Source of the DNA: Candidatus Schekmanbacteria bacterium
Lineage (GTDB): Bacteria; CSSED10-310; JACPHN01
Assembly (NCBI GenBank): GCA_016188575.1
Contig: JACPHN010000210.1
Coordinates: forward strand, 1-9,307
Direction of reading: 5' to 3'
Length of the DNA stretch: 9,307 nt
Shown: piece after piece, positions 1 to 8,097 of the stretch
How positions within the stretch are numbered: the first letter of the stretch is position 1
How the letters are laid out: each line of letters begins with the position of its first letter
Position numbers and translations under genes: made by a program
Notes under the pieces: model-generated
The model's database searches: none
Seen by the model: only the letters and a program-made list of their open reading frames with translations
What the model was told of the DNA's origin: nothing

Positions 1-1
1 C

Positions 2-3000
2 CTCCGGCCGGAAGTTGTCCTCGTGGAGGACAAGCAGATCCCCCAGCAGATTCGCGTGACGGGCTTCGACCTGGCAAAGCAACTTACCTCGGACACCACT
101 TTTTCCCTCACCACCGTGGCCGATGATCGCCTGGTTTATGCTGCCCCCGAGGTCGTGACTTCGTTCAGCAGCGCGGAGCCCGCGTCCGACCAGTTCAGCC
201 TCGGAGCGATTCTTGCCTTACTGCTGACGGGAAAACCGCTCTTTGACAGCACCCGGCAGCTCATGGCCGCCCGCCGACTGATGCGGCGGGTGCGGGACAT
301 GTCCCAGCGGATTCCACTGAGCCTGGATGAAGCCGTCACGCGGATGGTCGAGCTGCGACCGACGGCCCGATATCCGACCCTCGGAGAAGCCATCTCTGTC
401 GTCCGCATGGCACGCGAACCGGAGGTGAGGACGCTTCCGGGAATTGTGGTCGATCGACGGACGCCCATTGATGCCGACAATCTTCAGCCAGGCGCCCGGG
501 TGGGCACTGACTATGAGATCGCCTCGAGGCTTGGGCAGGGCGGCATGTCGGTTGTCTATGCCGCCAAGCACCTGGTCAGCGGCAGGACGCGAGCCTTGAA
601 GATCGCTCGAGCCGCCGATGCGGCGGAGGAGGCTCTGCGGGGCGAATATCAAGTTCTGTCCACCCTGGATCATACCAACATCGTGCGGGTGATAGACCTG
701 TCGAAGATGGTGGAGGGGCGCCTCACGCTCGTGATGGAGCGGGTGGGCGGCGAAACCCTGCGACAGTGGCTGACCGGCGCGGCCGCCGGGGCAGGACGAA
801 AGCTCGATCCGGCGTCGCAGCGTCGCCTGGCGGAAGACCTGCTGGCCGGTCTCGAGTACCTCGAGCAGCAGTCCGTCACCCACAAGGATCTCAAGCCCGA
901 CAATCTCCTGGTGAATGACGGTCGCCTGACCATCATCGACTTCAGCCTGGCGGCCATGGCTGAGGATGCGCCCTACGGCGGCACCGCGCTGTACCGGGAT
1001 CCCACCAGCGCACGGTGGACCCATGGCACCGACCGCTACGCTGCTGCGCTGTGTCTGTTCGAGCTGTATGCCGGTCGGCACGCCTTCGAGGGGCGGGTGC
1101 CGGAACCCGGCCAGGCGCCGTCCGTTCGGGAAGAGGACATCGAGCCTTCGGGACTCGCGGCATTTTTCCGTAAGGCGCTCGATCCAGTCTTGGAGAAGCG
1201 CTTCCCGTCCGCCCGCGCCATGCGAGAGGCATTGCTGGTAGCGCTGGGAGAGGATCACCCGCAGCCGGTACCCGTGACGACACCGCCCCAACTGGACGGC
1301 ACGACGCCACTGAGGCTCTCGGGTCTCTCCGGACGCGCCCTGAATGCCCTCGTTCGGAGCCAGGTACATACGGTGGGGGATCTCCTGGCGAGCACTCCGG
1401 CGAGCATTCGCGCCATCCACGCCATTGGGACGAAAACGGCCAACGATGTCATCGCCTTTCGGGAGGTGCTGATCAATCAGGGGCTGGCGCCGACGACGTC
1501 CTCGACGCTCGTCGAGCCACCCCTGGTCCCCGAGCTGCGCGACAATGCTGAGCCGGTGCAGAAGCTGCCGCTGAGTGAGGCGCTCCGGTCCGCGCTGGCC
1601 CAGGCCAGGTTGCCCACTGTCGGAGCAGTGGCATCCCTGACCCGTGAGGAAATGCTCAAGCTGCCGGGGATTGGGCGGAAAAAGCTGGCCGAAGCAGTCG
1701 AAGCCCTGCACCGGTTCCGCGCGCACAGCCCAGGCGCTGATGACGGTCCGCACACGCTTGACCGCCTGTGGGAGATGGCTTCACGCCCCCTCAGTGACGG
1801 CCAGCGGATCGCGATCGAGCGGACCGTGGGGCTCATGGGCGATCCGGAACCGCAGGGAGATATTGGGGAGGATCTGGGGAGAAGCCAGTCTCAGATCAGT
1901 TGCGACGTCTCCAAGGGAATGGAGCGGCTCGACCTTTCGGTTCTGGCGGAGGCAATCGAGGCCCTCGAGATTGTGCTCGGCGGCTTTGGCGACATCGTGC
2001 GGCTTGGCGAGCTCGGTCAGCGCTTCGAATCGGAGTGGCCGGCAGGGGTCATTACCGGGGTCGGCATCGCGCGTCTGCTGATACGCGTGTCTTCGGGACG
2101 AGCCAGCCTGCTCGAAGTGGACGGCGCGGAGCAGCCATTGGTCGCCCAGCCGCTCTTTGACCGGGAGACCCTCAAGGCGTTCGCGGCGGAGGTGGTCAGG
2201 GTGGCCGGACAGTGGCCTCCGGTGGAGCCGGATTCGGCCCGGCGGACCCTGGCGGGGCTGCTGCCCCACTACCGCGGCGATCCGCTTGCGCTCGGTGTCC
2301 ACCTCTGCGATGACGTCCAGATCGCCGAGACCGGGCACCTGTTCATCGGGCCGCTCGAGCCAAGGCAGAGCCTCGGGTTCGTGCTCGACCAGGCGCGGGA
2401 TCCGCTGCCCCTGGACGAGCTGGAGCGTCGTGTCCGCCGGGTGTTTGGACCCAATACCTCGTTTCCGGAACCGGATCACCTGCTGCTTCTCCTCCGCGAG
2501 CTCGACTGCCGGGTTCAGGGGCAGGTCGTGCTGCCGGGGCGTACCGGCTCGATCCTGGCCACCCCCGCGCTTCCGTCTGACGAGGTTCCCAAGCCGCACG
2601 GCGCGGATCGCAGCCCCGAGGAGGTGGTGCGCGACATGCTGAGGGATTCGGCGCGGTCGCGGGGCTTTCGAATGCTGGTCACGCCTCCGGAGCGGCATCC
2701 CGAGATCGGGCGTTCGGTGGCCGCGGTGCTCGGCGCCACCTGGGTGTCGTTCGAGGATGAATTCTTCACCGAGCATGGCGCCATTCTGCCCTCGCTCGAG
2801 CGTGCCGAGCGCTTCGTCGCGCAGCGGGATGCCCTGACCGAAGCCGCCGAGACCACGCTCTTTCGACTGCTCGAGGAGCACGGTCGGCCCGGCCAGGTCA
2901 TGGTCCTGGGGGACACGGCGCTCCTCGGGCTGTGCGAGGCGCTGGATCTCCCGCGCCGTTTTTACGACGAGACCCTCTCGGGAAGCCGGGGGTTCTGGGT

Positions 3001-3112
3001 TCTGGTCGTTCCGGGCGTTATTCATAACCGTCAGCCGCGCTTCAATGAGGATCATGCCATCTGGCACCTCGAGGGCGCGACGCTGCCTTTACTCAACCCG
3101 TTGCCGGCCTGA
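2..3112 (+). CDS. pglW: PglW-like serine/threonine protein kinase of BREX type 2 (5' partial)
   Basis: The frame is open from base 2, so the N-terminus lies outside the window; GTG at 23 is not the real start. Residues below are counted from base 23. The visible part begins in the catalytic loop of a first kinase domain (LRPE..LV, then TGFDLA where DFG would be, APE at 41-43), which looks degenerate. A second kinase domain is complete: glycine loop GQGGMS at 171-176, Lys193, HKDLKPDN at 287-294 with catalytic Asp289, and DFS (not DFG) at 306-308. After it come two helix-hairpin-helix-like segments near 430-485 and 521-566 (IHAIGTKTA, LPGIGRKKL) and a sigma-region-4-like helix-turn-helix near 611-637. 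Two kinase domains plus a long C-terminus, directly before pglX, are the basis for calling PglW. In Streptomyces coelicolor PglW is a kinase needed for phage growth limitation. The gene ends 6 bases before pglX, so co-transcription is likely. Confidence 0.88.
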   Translation, partial: LRPEVVLVEDKQIPQQIRVTGFDLAKQLTSDTTFSLTTVADDRLVYAAPEVVTSFSSAEPASDQFSLGAILALLLTGKPLFDSTRQLMAARRLMRRVRDMSQRIPLSLDEAVTRMVELRPTARYPTLGEAISVVRMAREPEVRTLPGIVVDRRTPIDADNLQPGARVGTDYEIASRLGQGGMSVVYAAKHLVSGRTRALKIARAADAAEEALRGEYQVLSTLDHTNIVRVIDLSKMVEGRLTLVMERVGGETLRQWLTGAAAGAGRKLDPASQRRLAEDLLAGLEYLEQQSVTHKDLKPDNLLVNDGRLTIIDFSLAAMAEDAPYGGTALYRDPTSARWTHGTDRYAAALCLFELYAGRHAFEGRVPEPGQAPSVREEDIEPSGLAAFFRKALDPVLEKRFPSARAMREALLVALGEDHPQPVPVTTPPQLDGTTPLRLSGLSGRALNALVRSQVHTVGDLLASTPASIRAIHAIGTKTANDVIAFREVLINQGLAPTTSSTLVEPPLVPELRDNAEPVQKLPLSEALRSALAQARLPTVGAVASLTREEMLKLPGIGRKKLAEAVEALHRFRAHSPGADDGPHTLDRLWEMASRPLSDGQRIAIERTVGLMGDPEPQGDIGEDLGRSQSQISCDVSKGMERLDLSVLAEAIEALEIVLGGFGDIVRLGELGQRFESEWPAGVITGVGIARLLIRVSSGRASLLEVDGAEQPLVAQPLFDRETLKAFAAEVVRVAGQWPPVEPDSARRTLAGLLPHYRGDPLALGVHLCDDVQIAETGHLFIGPLEPRQSLGFVLDQARDPLPLDELERRVRRVFGPNTSFPEPDHLLLLLRELDCRVQGQVVLPGRTGSILATPALPSDEVPKPHGADRSPEEVVRDMLRDSARSRGFRMLVTPPERHPEIGRSVAAVLGATWVSFEDEFFTEHGAILPSLERAERFVAQRDALTEAAETTLFRLLEEHGRPGQVMVLGDTALLGLCEALDLPRRFYDETLSGSRGFWVLVVPGVIHNRQPRFNEDHAIWHLEGATLPLLNPLPA

Positions 3113-3118
3113 TGCAAG

Positions 3119-3694
3119 ATGAAACCAACCGACCGCGCCCGACTCACCACCGCCCTCCGCGAGCAGGTCGCCCGGATCGCCGCCGACCTGCGGCCGAAGA
3201 TGCGCGGCCAGGCCCCAGGCAGCAGCTCGATCCGGGAAAAAGCGCGGCAGGTCTACGCCGACGAGCACGTGGCTGAGGACTTCGATGTCTGGACGGACCT
3301 CTTGTCGCGTCGGGCCGCCGTCCTGTGGGTGCTCAAGTCGGTGTATGTGCGGGTGCTCGAGGACCGGGGCCTGCTTTCCCCTGGACGCCTGCTCGACGCG
3401 GAGGCCCAGCAGCTCTTCGAGCGACTGGCCCCCAACCTCGGCGAGACCGCCTTCCTGCGATGGATCTACCGTGACCTCGCCAGCAAGAACGGCGGCCTGC
3501 CGGAGTTGTTCAGCGTGCAGCCGGCGGAGATCGCGGCGCCTTCCGATGAACTGTCTCGAGCCCTGATTGCGTTCTGGCGGCACAAGGATGCGGACACCAG
3601 CGCTCAGTGGAGCTTCGCGGAGGAGCGCTTCGAGGGCGAGCTGATGGGCGACCTGTACCAGGAGCTCGACCCGGTGGTGAAAGGTGAAAGGTGA
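3119..3694 (+). CDS. pglX: PglX N-terminal part, separated from the methyltransferase domain by a frame break
   Basis: This 191-residue frame is the N-terminal segment of PglX, the BREX DNA adenine methyltransferase (usually one protein of about 1200 residues). It is helical and arginine-rich and carries no methyltransferase motif. Its last part (FEGELMGDLYQELDPVVK, to residue 188) reads directly into the start of the next frame (DRFALCQTPDFV) as one conserved PglX stretch, which shows the two are halves of one protein. Residues 189-191 (GER) and the TGA at 3692-3694 are encoded by extra copies of the GGTGAAA heptamer. ATG 3119 lies 6 bases after the pglW stop and has no clear Shine-Dalgarno sequence, so translation may depend on ribosomes arriving from pglW. 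It could be a true small subunit made in cis, or a phase-OFF product. The identification as PglX is firm; whether it works in this state is open. Confidence 0.85.
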   Translation: MKPTDRARLTTALREQVARIAADLRPKMRGQAPGSSSIREKARQVYADEHVAEDFDVWTDLLSRRAAVLWVLKSVYVRVLEDRGLLSPGRLLDAEAQQLFERLAPNLGETAFLRWIYRDLASKNGGLPELFSVQPAEIAAPSDELSRALIAFWRHKDADTSAQWSFAEERFEGELMGDLYQELDPVVKGER

Positions 3695-3696
3695 AA
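3676..3696 (+). repeat. Three tandem GGTGAAA copies at the pglX break
   Basis: Perfect 7-bp tandem repeat (3676-3682, 3683-3689, 3690-3696), followed directly by GACCGG. A single copy would give GTG GTG AAA GAC CGG and join the two frames (VVKDRF) into about 1198 residues. Two copies would shift the frame and meet a stop after roughly 25 more codons. Three copies put a TGA at 3692-3694. Four or more would keep that stop. Seven-base units change the frame at each slippage event. CCGGT (3671-3675) and ACCGG (3698-3702) flank the tract as a short inverted repeat. Slipped-strand gain or loss of copies is inferred, not seen. Confidence 0.9.
3680..3694 (+). promoter_or_regulatory. Ribosome-binding and stop/start (GTGA) coupling site for the second pglX frame
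   Basis: AAAGG at 3680-3684 lies six bases upstream of GTG 3691, and the TGA of the first frame (3692-3694) overlaps that GTG as GTGA. This is the usual layout for termination-reinitiation, so a ribosome finishing the N-terminal part could start the methyltransferase part at once. Both the Shine-Dalgarno-like AAAGG and the overlap come from the repeated heptamer. Whether initiation really occurs here is inference. Confidence 0.5.
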
Positions 3697-6600
3697 GACC
3701 GGTTCGCCCTCTGCCAGACGCCCGACTTCGTGCGCGCCTTCATCCTCGATCGGACCCTCACTCCGGCCATTGAGACCTTTGGAGCCGATAAGGTGCGGCT
3801 CCTCGATCCGGCCTGTGGCTCCGGCCATTTTCTGATCGATGGGCTGAAACGCCTGGTGGCGGCCACCGCCGAGCTGCATCAAGACTGGTCGCAAAGGCAG
3901 GTGGTCTTGCACACCATTGATCGGGTGGTAGGCATCGACCTCAATGACTACGCCTGCGCCTTGGCGCGCACCCGACTGGTGATGACGGCGGCGGAGCTGG
4001 CGGGGGTGAGCACCCTGGCGGGAGCCGCTCAGTTCCATCCCCAGGTCTATTGGGCGGATGGGCTCGAGCAGGTGGAGCGCGATGAGGCGAAGCGACCGGT
4101 GCAGGGCGACCTCTTCATGAAGGTCGAGGAGAAGCTTCGGGCGGTGCTGACCCGGTCGGATGTACGGGCGGCGCTCAAGAAAGTCTTTGCGACGAAGTTT
4201 CACGCGGTGGTGGCGAATCCGCCGTACATCACAGAAAAGGATTCGGCGCGCAAGGATTACCATCGAGAGAAGCTGGGTAAGGGGCCACGGTATGTGTCTG
4301 CTTATCGGGAGTATTCGCTAGCTTCACCGTTTACCGAGCGTTGTTTCCAACTTGCTGAAAAGTCTGGCTACGTCGGTATCATTACCAGCAACAACTTTAT
4401 GAAGCGGGAGTTCGGGAAGCCGCTTATTGAGAAGGTGTTGGCCGGGTTGGACCTGACGCTGGTGGTGGATACGTCTCAGGCATACATCCCGTTTCATGGA
4501 ACGCCGACGGTGTTGATTTTTGGGAGGAATCGGGAGGCGACGGCTAATCAGGTCCGCGCCGTCATGGGCAAACGCGGCGAAAGCGGCACCCCAGACGACC
4601 CCGCCAAAGGCCGCGTCTGGTCCAGTATCGTGCAAGGGTGGAACACAGTCGGATTCGAGAATGAGTACGTGAGTGTTGCGGATCTTCCGCGTGAAACACT
4701 CGGCAAGCATCCGTGGAGTCTGGGTGGAGGTGGCGCAGCCGAGCTGAAGGAACTGCTTCAAGGGCGGGCCAGCCAAGCGTTGGGAGCGCTTGTCGAGATT
4801 GGAACAGGTGCCGTAACTCGGGAGGATGGCGTTTATCTGATTGGAAGGGCACCTGCGCTCCGCCTCGGCATTCGAGAGGAACAGATTCGCCCGCTGGTCG
4901 AAGGGGACGTTGTTCGTGATTGGGCAATAAGTAATCCAACAGATGCAATATGGCCTTATGACCCTGTAAGCCTTGCAGCGGCATCTGGGGAAGCTGGTAA
5001 AGCAGTGATGAGAGCTCTTTGGCCGTGGCGATGTCGGCTCGCGGGCCGAGTAGCGTATGGAAAGTCGCAATTAGAGCATGGCCTTGACTGGTTCGAGTAT
5101 TCCATGTTCTTTCCTAACCGCTTCCGCACCCCCCTCTCCATAGCCTTCGCCTTCGTGGCGACCCACAACCACTTCGTACTCGATAGGGGCGGGAAGGTCT
5201 TCAACCGTAGCGCACCGGTTATCAAGCTGCCGGCTGGATCGACGGAGGAGGATCACCTCGCGCTGCTGGGGCTGCTGAATTCGTCGACGCTGGGATTCTG
5301 GATGCGTCAGATTTTTCATGTAAAGGGAGGAGAGAGCACGGGAAAGAAGCTACAATCCGAGGTATGGTCACGTCGATTGGAGTTTGACTCCACAAAGATG
5401 GGATCCGCGCCTGTGGTCTTGTCTCAACGTGAACGCATGATTGAGCTTGCCCTGCGTCTCGATTCCCTTTCTCAGCAGCATGGCGCTCTCGCGCCTGCAT
5501 GCGTGCTCGACGCTCAATGGGATGAGGGTTCCCTCGAGGCGACGCTCAAGGATGCAGACAGGCGGCGGCGCGCCATTCACAACGCGATGATTGCCTTCCA
5601 GGAGGAATTGGACTGGACCGTATATTCTGCGTTCGGCCTCGCTTCTCAGGATGAGTTAGTACCTGTCGATGAGATAGAACCTATTGCCTCCGAGCATCGT
5701 CCATTTGCAATCCGATTGGCGCTTGCCGCCCAGAGCGGGAACGCAACCAGATACTGGTTTGAGGCAATGGGGGTCTCGGCCACTATTCAGGTGCCGACGA
5801 CCTACACGCAAATTGTGCGAAACCGGTTCGAGCGAAGACTTGCACTTATCGAGGCCGATCCCAGTCTTGGCCTGCTCGAGTCTCCCGAGTACAAGCGGAA
5901 GTGGGAGCCGTCTTCGTGGCTCGATGACGTGAGCGCCGCAGCATTTGAGTGGCTTGCGGCTCGGGTTGAGGCCTTCCTCCGCGGGAAGGGCAGACCGCTG
6001 ACTCAGTCTCACCTCATTGGGGCCATTCAGGACGATGCCCGCCTGCTCGAGGTCGCTGGCATCTACCAGCAGCGGCAAGACGTTGATCTCGGCGGACTAA
6101 TCGCGGAGATCATCGCGGCGTTCTCAGTTCCTGAGCAGCGTTTTCATCTCTACACGGAATCGGGCCTCACCAAGCGCGCCGCCTGGGAAGAAACCTGGGC
6201 GCTCCAGCGCCGTGAAGATGCAGGTGAACAGGTCGGCGAAATCCCGGTGCCGCCCGAATACAGCCAGGGCAGCAGGGGCAAGTCGACCGATTTCCTTCGC
6301 AACGAATACTGGCAGCTCCGTGGCAAGCTGGACGTCCCCAAAGAACGCTTCATCGCCTTCACCGAAGTGCCGGGTCGCTCCGGGGCCGAGACCCTCTACG
6401 GGTGGGCCGGCTGGACCCCGCTCCAGCGCCTAAAGGCCATTCTGGCCATCGACGAAGATCTCGAGGACAGCGGCGTCCCCCTTGCGGATCGCGTGGGCCT
6501 CCTGGACAGCGCCTGGCGGTTGTTGCCGGATGTTGCGCGGGAAGACGCGGCTGCGGCCATCCGACTCAAAGCTGAGCTGCAGGCCCTGGTCGGTCCGGAG

Positions 6601-6729
6601 GGGCCGAGCCGGGAGCAGATCGAAGACTGGCGCAAGCGCTTTCCGCCACCGAACACCCGGGCGGCCAGGGCGAAGCGGGCTGCGGCAATCCGGGATGAGG
6701 ACGAGAACGAGGAAGGTGAGGCGTCATGA
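3691..6729 (+). CDS. pglX: PglX methyltransferase and specificity part (BREX adenine-specific DNA methyltransferase)
   Basis: This 1012-residue frame holds the catalytic part of PglX, which transfers a methyl group from S-adenosylmethionine to adenine in host DNA and is essential for BREX restriction. Motif I (DPACGSG, residues 39-45) binds the cofactor and NPPY (176-179) is the catalytic motif of N6-adenine methyltransferases. GIDLNDYACALARTRL follows motif I as in type IIG-like enzymes. The segment with LLGLLNSSTLGFW resembles the end of a TaqI-like specificity domain. The C-terminus is charged (RDEDENEEGEAS). GTG 3691 is the only start that keeps motif I; the next in-frame ATG is near 3982, after it. 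Residue 3 onward joins residue 188 of the preceding frame in a one-repeat version. Base composition varies strongly inside the gene (about 47-50% GC in several mid-gene 60-base lines, 70% near the end). The stop overlaps the next gene as ATGA. Confidence 0.9.
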   Translation: MKDRFALCQTPDFVRAFILDRTLTPAIETFGADKVRLLDPACGSGHFLIDGLKRLVAATAELHQDWSQRQVVLHTIDRVVGIDLNDYACALARTRLVMTAAELAGVSTLAGAAQFHPQVYWADGLEQVERDEAKRPVQGDLFMKVEEKLRAVLTRSDVRAALKKVFATKFHAVVANPPYITEKDSARKDYHREKLGKGPRYVSAYREYSLASPFTERCFQLAEKSGYVGIITSNNFMKREFGKPLIEKVLAGLDLTLVVDTSQAYIPFHGTPTVLIFGRNREATANQVRAVMGKRGESGTPDDPAKGRVWSSIVQGWNTVGFENEYVSVADLPRETLGKHPWSLGGGGAAELKELLQGRASQALGALVEIGTGAVTREDGVYLIGRAPALRLGIREEQIRPLVEGDVVRDWAISNPTDAIWPYDPVSLAAASGEAGKAVMRALWPWRCRLAGRVAYGKSQLEHGLDWFEYSMFFPNRFRTPLSIAFAFVATHNHFVLDRGGKVFNRSAPVIKLPAGSTEEDHLALLGLLNSSTLGFWMRQIFHVKGGESTGKKLQSEVWSRRLEFDSTKMGSAPVVLSQRERMIELALRLDSLSQQHGALAPACVLDAQWDEGSLEATLKDADRRRRAIHNAMIAFQEELDWTVYSAFGLASQDELVPVDEIEPIASEHRPFAIRLALAAQSGNATRYWFEAMGVSATIQVPTTYTQIVRNRFERRLALIEADPSLGLLESPEYKRKWEPSSWLDDVSAAAFEWLAARVEAFLRGKGRPLTQSHLIGAIQDDARLLEVAGIYQQRQDVDLGGLIAEIIAAFSVPEQRFHLYTESGLTKRAAWEETWALQRREDAGEQVGEIPVPPEYSQGSRGKSTDFLRNEYWQLRGKLDVPKERFIAFTEVPGRSGAETLYGWAGWTPLQRLKAILAIDEDLEDSGVPLADRVGLLDSAWRLLPDVAREDAAAAIRLKAELQALVGPEGPSREQIEDWRKRFPPPNTRAARAKRAAAIRDEDENEEGEAS

Positions 6730-6732
6730 CCA
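6690..6732 (+). repeat. pglX 3' end / ATPase start, first copy of a 43-bp imperfect direct repeat
   Basis: These 43 bases (codons RDEDENEEGEAS, the ATGA overlap and the following CCA) match 8989-9031 at 39 of 43 positions by eye. The two copies lie 2299 bases apart and bracket the first ATPase, the DUF4276 remnant, the PIN pair and the MITE. Confidence 0.85.
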
Positions 6733-7835
6733 CCCCCAAACTCAATCGCATACGCGTCGCCGGATTTCGCTCCTTGCGCGATGTGTCCCTGGAGCTGACC
6801 CCCGTCACGGTCCTGATTGGCCCCAACGGCGCCGGAAAATCGAACCTGCTATGGGCGCTCGAGATGGTCCGAATGCTCGCATTCGAGTCGCTGCAGCTCT
6901 TTGTCGGCGAGCGCGGAGGTGCCACGTACCTCCTGCACTACGGCCCCCAGCAAACCGCGGCCATCGATCTGGAGCTCGAGCTCACGTCCGACGGCGGCGA
7001 AAATGCTTACGCGGCACGACTTGGCTATGGCGCGAACGAAAGCCTGATTTTTCTCACGGAAAAGACGGGATTCCGCAGCGGACCCGAGGACGCGTGGCGC
7101 TGGTCTGAAATGGGGGCCGGTCACCAGGAATCCAAGCTGGGATCCTGTGCCGAATCCGACAAGACCGCCAAAACCGTGCAGTGGCTCCTGCGGCAGATCA
7201 ACTTCTACCACTTTCACGACACGTCTCGACGTTCTCCGTTGCGCACGAGAGATTTTGCCGACACCAGCGGAGACCAGCTCCGATCGGATGGCAGCAACCT
7301 CGCGACCTTCCTCGAGGGGCTGCGAAGCTCGGAGGTCAGCGCCGACAAAGCCGCCTGGCGGCGTATCGAGGGGAGCATCCGGCGGGTGGCACCCTTCATC
7401 TCGGCGCTCACCCCCAAAAGAGACCGCCTTGGCACGGGCCTCGAGTGGGTAGACGATCGGGGCGTGTCGTTCGGTCCCGCGCATCTGTCCGATGGGACGT
7501 TGAGGGCGCTTGCCCTGATTGCGGCCCTGGGCCAGCCCGAGGGGGGCATGCCGATCGTGTCGTGTATCGACGAACCGGAGCTGGGACTGCATCCCGCTGC
7601 ATTGGAGATCCTCTGCGGACTGATTTCCAGCGTCTCGACCCGGCGCCAGGTGATCGTGTCCACTCAGTCTCCCGTGGTGCTCGATCACTTCGAGCCCGAG
7701 CAGGTGGTGGTGGCCGAGCGGCACGACAGCGCAACCCACCTCAAGCGGCTCAGCTCCGAGCGGCTCGCGAGCTGGCTTGAGGATTACGCGCTCTCCGAGG
7801 TCTACGAAAAGAACGTCATCGGGGGGCGACCATGA
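6726..7835 (+). CDS. AAA family ATPase, RecF/OLD-like (AAA_21 type)
   Basis: A 369-residue cytoplasmic ATPase with the full ABC/SMC-type set: an N-terminal strand (IRVAGFRSLRDVSLEL), Walker A GPNGAGKSN at 32-40, a signature-like LSDGT at 254-258, Walker B IVSCIDEPELGLHP at 277-290 with Asp282-Glu283, and VSTQSP at 311-316 as the switch region. ATPases of this kind are usually sensors or regulators of a nuclease and often pair with a Toprim-like protein such as DUF4276. ATG 6726 overlaps the pglX stop as ATGA, with GGAAGG and GAGG just upstream, so translation is coupled to pglX. Its stop overlaps the next frame the same way (7832-7835). That next frame seems to be a deleted DUF4276 partner, so this ATPase is intact but probably orphaned. 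The family call is sure; a role in phage defence is inferred from context. Confidence 0.88.
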   Translation: MTTPKLNRIRVAGFRSLRDVSLELTPVTVLIGPNGAGKSNLLWALEMVRMLAFESLQLFVGERGGATYLLHYGPQQTAAIDLELELTSDGGENAYAARLGYGANESLIFLTEKTGFRSGPEDAWRWSEMGAGHQESKLGSCAESDKTAKTVQWLLRQINFYHFHDTSRRSPLRTRDFADTSGDQLRSDGSNLATFLEGLRSSEVSADKAAWRRIEGSIRRVAPFISALTPKRDRLGTGLEWVDDRGVSFGPAHLSDGTLRALALIAALGQPEGGMPIVSCIDEPELGLHPAALEILCGLISSVSTRRQVIVSTQSPVVLDHFEPEQVVVAERHDSATHLKRLSSERLASWLEDYALSEVYEKNVIGGRP

Positions 7836-8029
7836 TCCGGCTCTATGTGGTCGTTGAGGGACAGACGGAGGGGCTGCGTGCGACCTGCCCCCGCTTCGAT
7901 ACCTGGATCGGGAAACTGGAGGCGCCTCTTCCCCGCGGGCAGCTCGCTGCCGGGTCGCTAGCTGTCCCAGATCGCTTGCTGGAGGGCCATCGGACGCTTA
8001 TTATGGATCAGCGGTATTTTATGTCGTAA
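7832..8029 (+). pseudogene. Internally deleted DUF4276 (probable Toprim-like) partner of the ATPase
   Basis: The 65-codon frame begins MIRLYVVVEGQTE, the typical start of DUF4276 proteins, whose EGxTE resembles the first acidic motif of Toprim nucleases. After residue 14 it jumps to LRATCPRFDTWIGKLEA, which looks like the extreme C-terminus of the same family (usually a bit over 200 residues). The middle of the protein, where the other acidic residues should be, is missing. The rest (from about residue 34) is not recognised. The ATGA overlap with the ATPase stop is the normal arrangement for such a pair. The deletion reading rests on my memory of family sequences; it is a small unrelated gene only if those resemblances are chance. 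A nuclease activity would be lost. Confidence 0.65.
7976..8004 (+). promoter_or_regulatory. Candidate sigma-70 promoter for the PIN toxin pair
   Basis: TTGCTG (7976-7981) and TATTAT (7999-8004) are separated by 17 bases, matching 3/6 and 5/6 of the consensus boxes. It lies inside the DUF4276 remnant, where base composition turns AT-richer, and would give a leader of roughly 90 bases before the PIN start. Found by eye only. Confidence 0.3.
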
Positions 8030-8097
8030 TCGCGGCTCTCCTTCATCGGCTCGTATCAAGGTCAGTATTCTCATAGGATTGAATGGACGGAAGACCC

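Noticed and set aside
218-1753. Long open frame on the minus strand opposite pglW (511 codons)
   Set aside because: It lies wholly antisense to well-supported kinase motifs, has no recognisable domain, and is the kind of open frame that GC-rich codon bias leaves on the opposite strand.
1781-3067. Long open frame on the minus strand opposite the pglW C-terminus (428 codons)
   Set aside because: Low-complexity, arginine- and proline-rich translation with no motif; antisense shadow of pglW.
3683-3694. Programmed -1 ribosomal frameshift joining the pglX halves
   Set aside because: The frames do differ by -1, but no X XXY YYZ slippery heptamer is present; the tandem repeat and GTGA overlap explain the break better.
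4324-5070. Minus-strand open frame opposite the middle of pglX (248 codons)
   Set aside because: No motif, no ribosome-binding context, and fully inside the supported methyltransferase frame.
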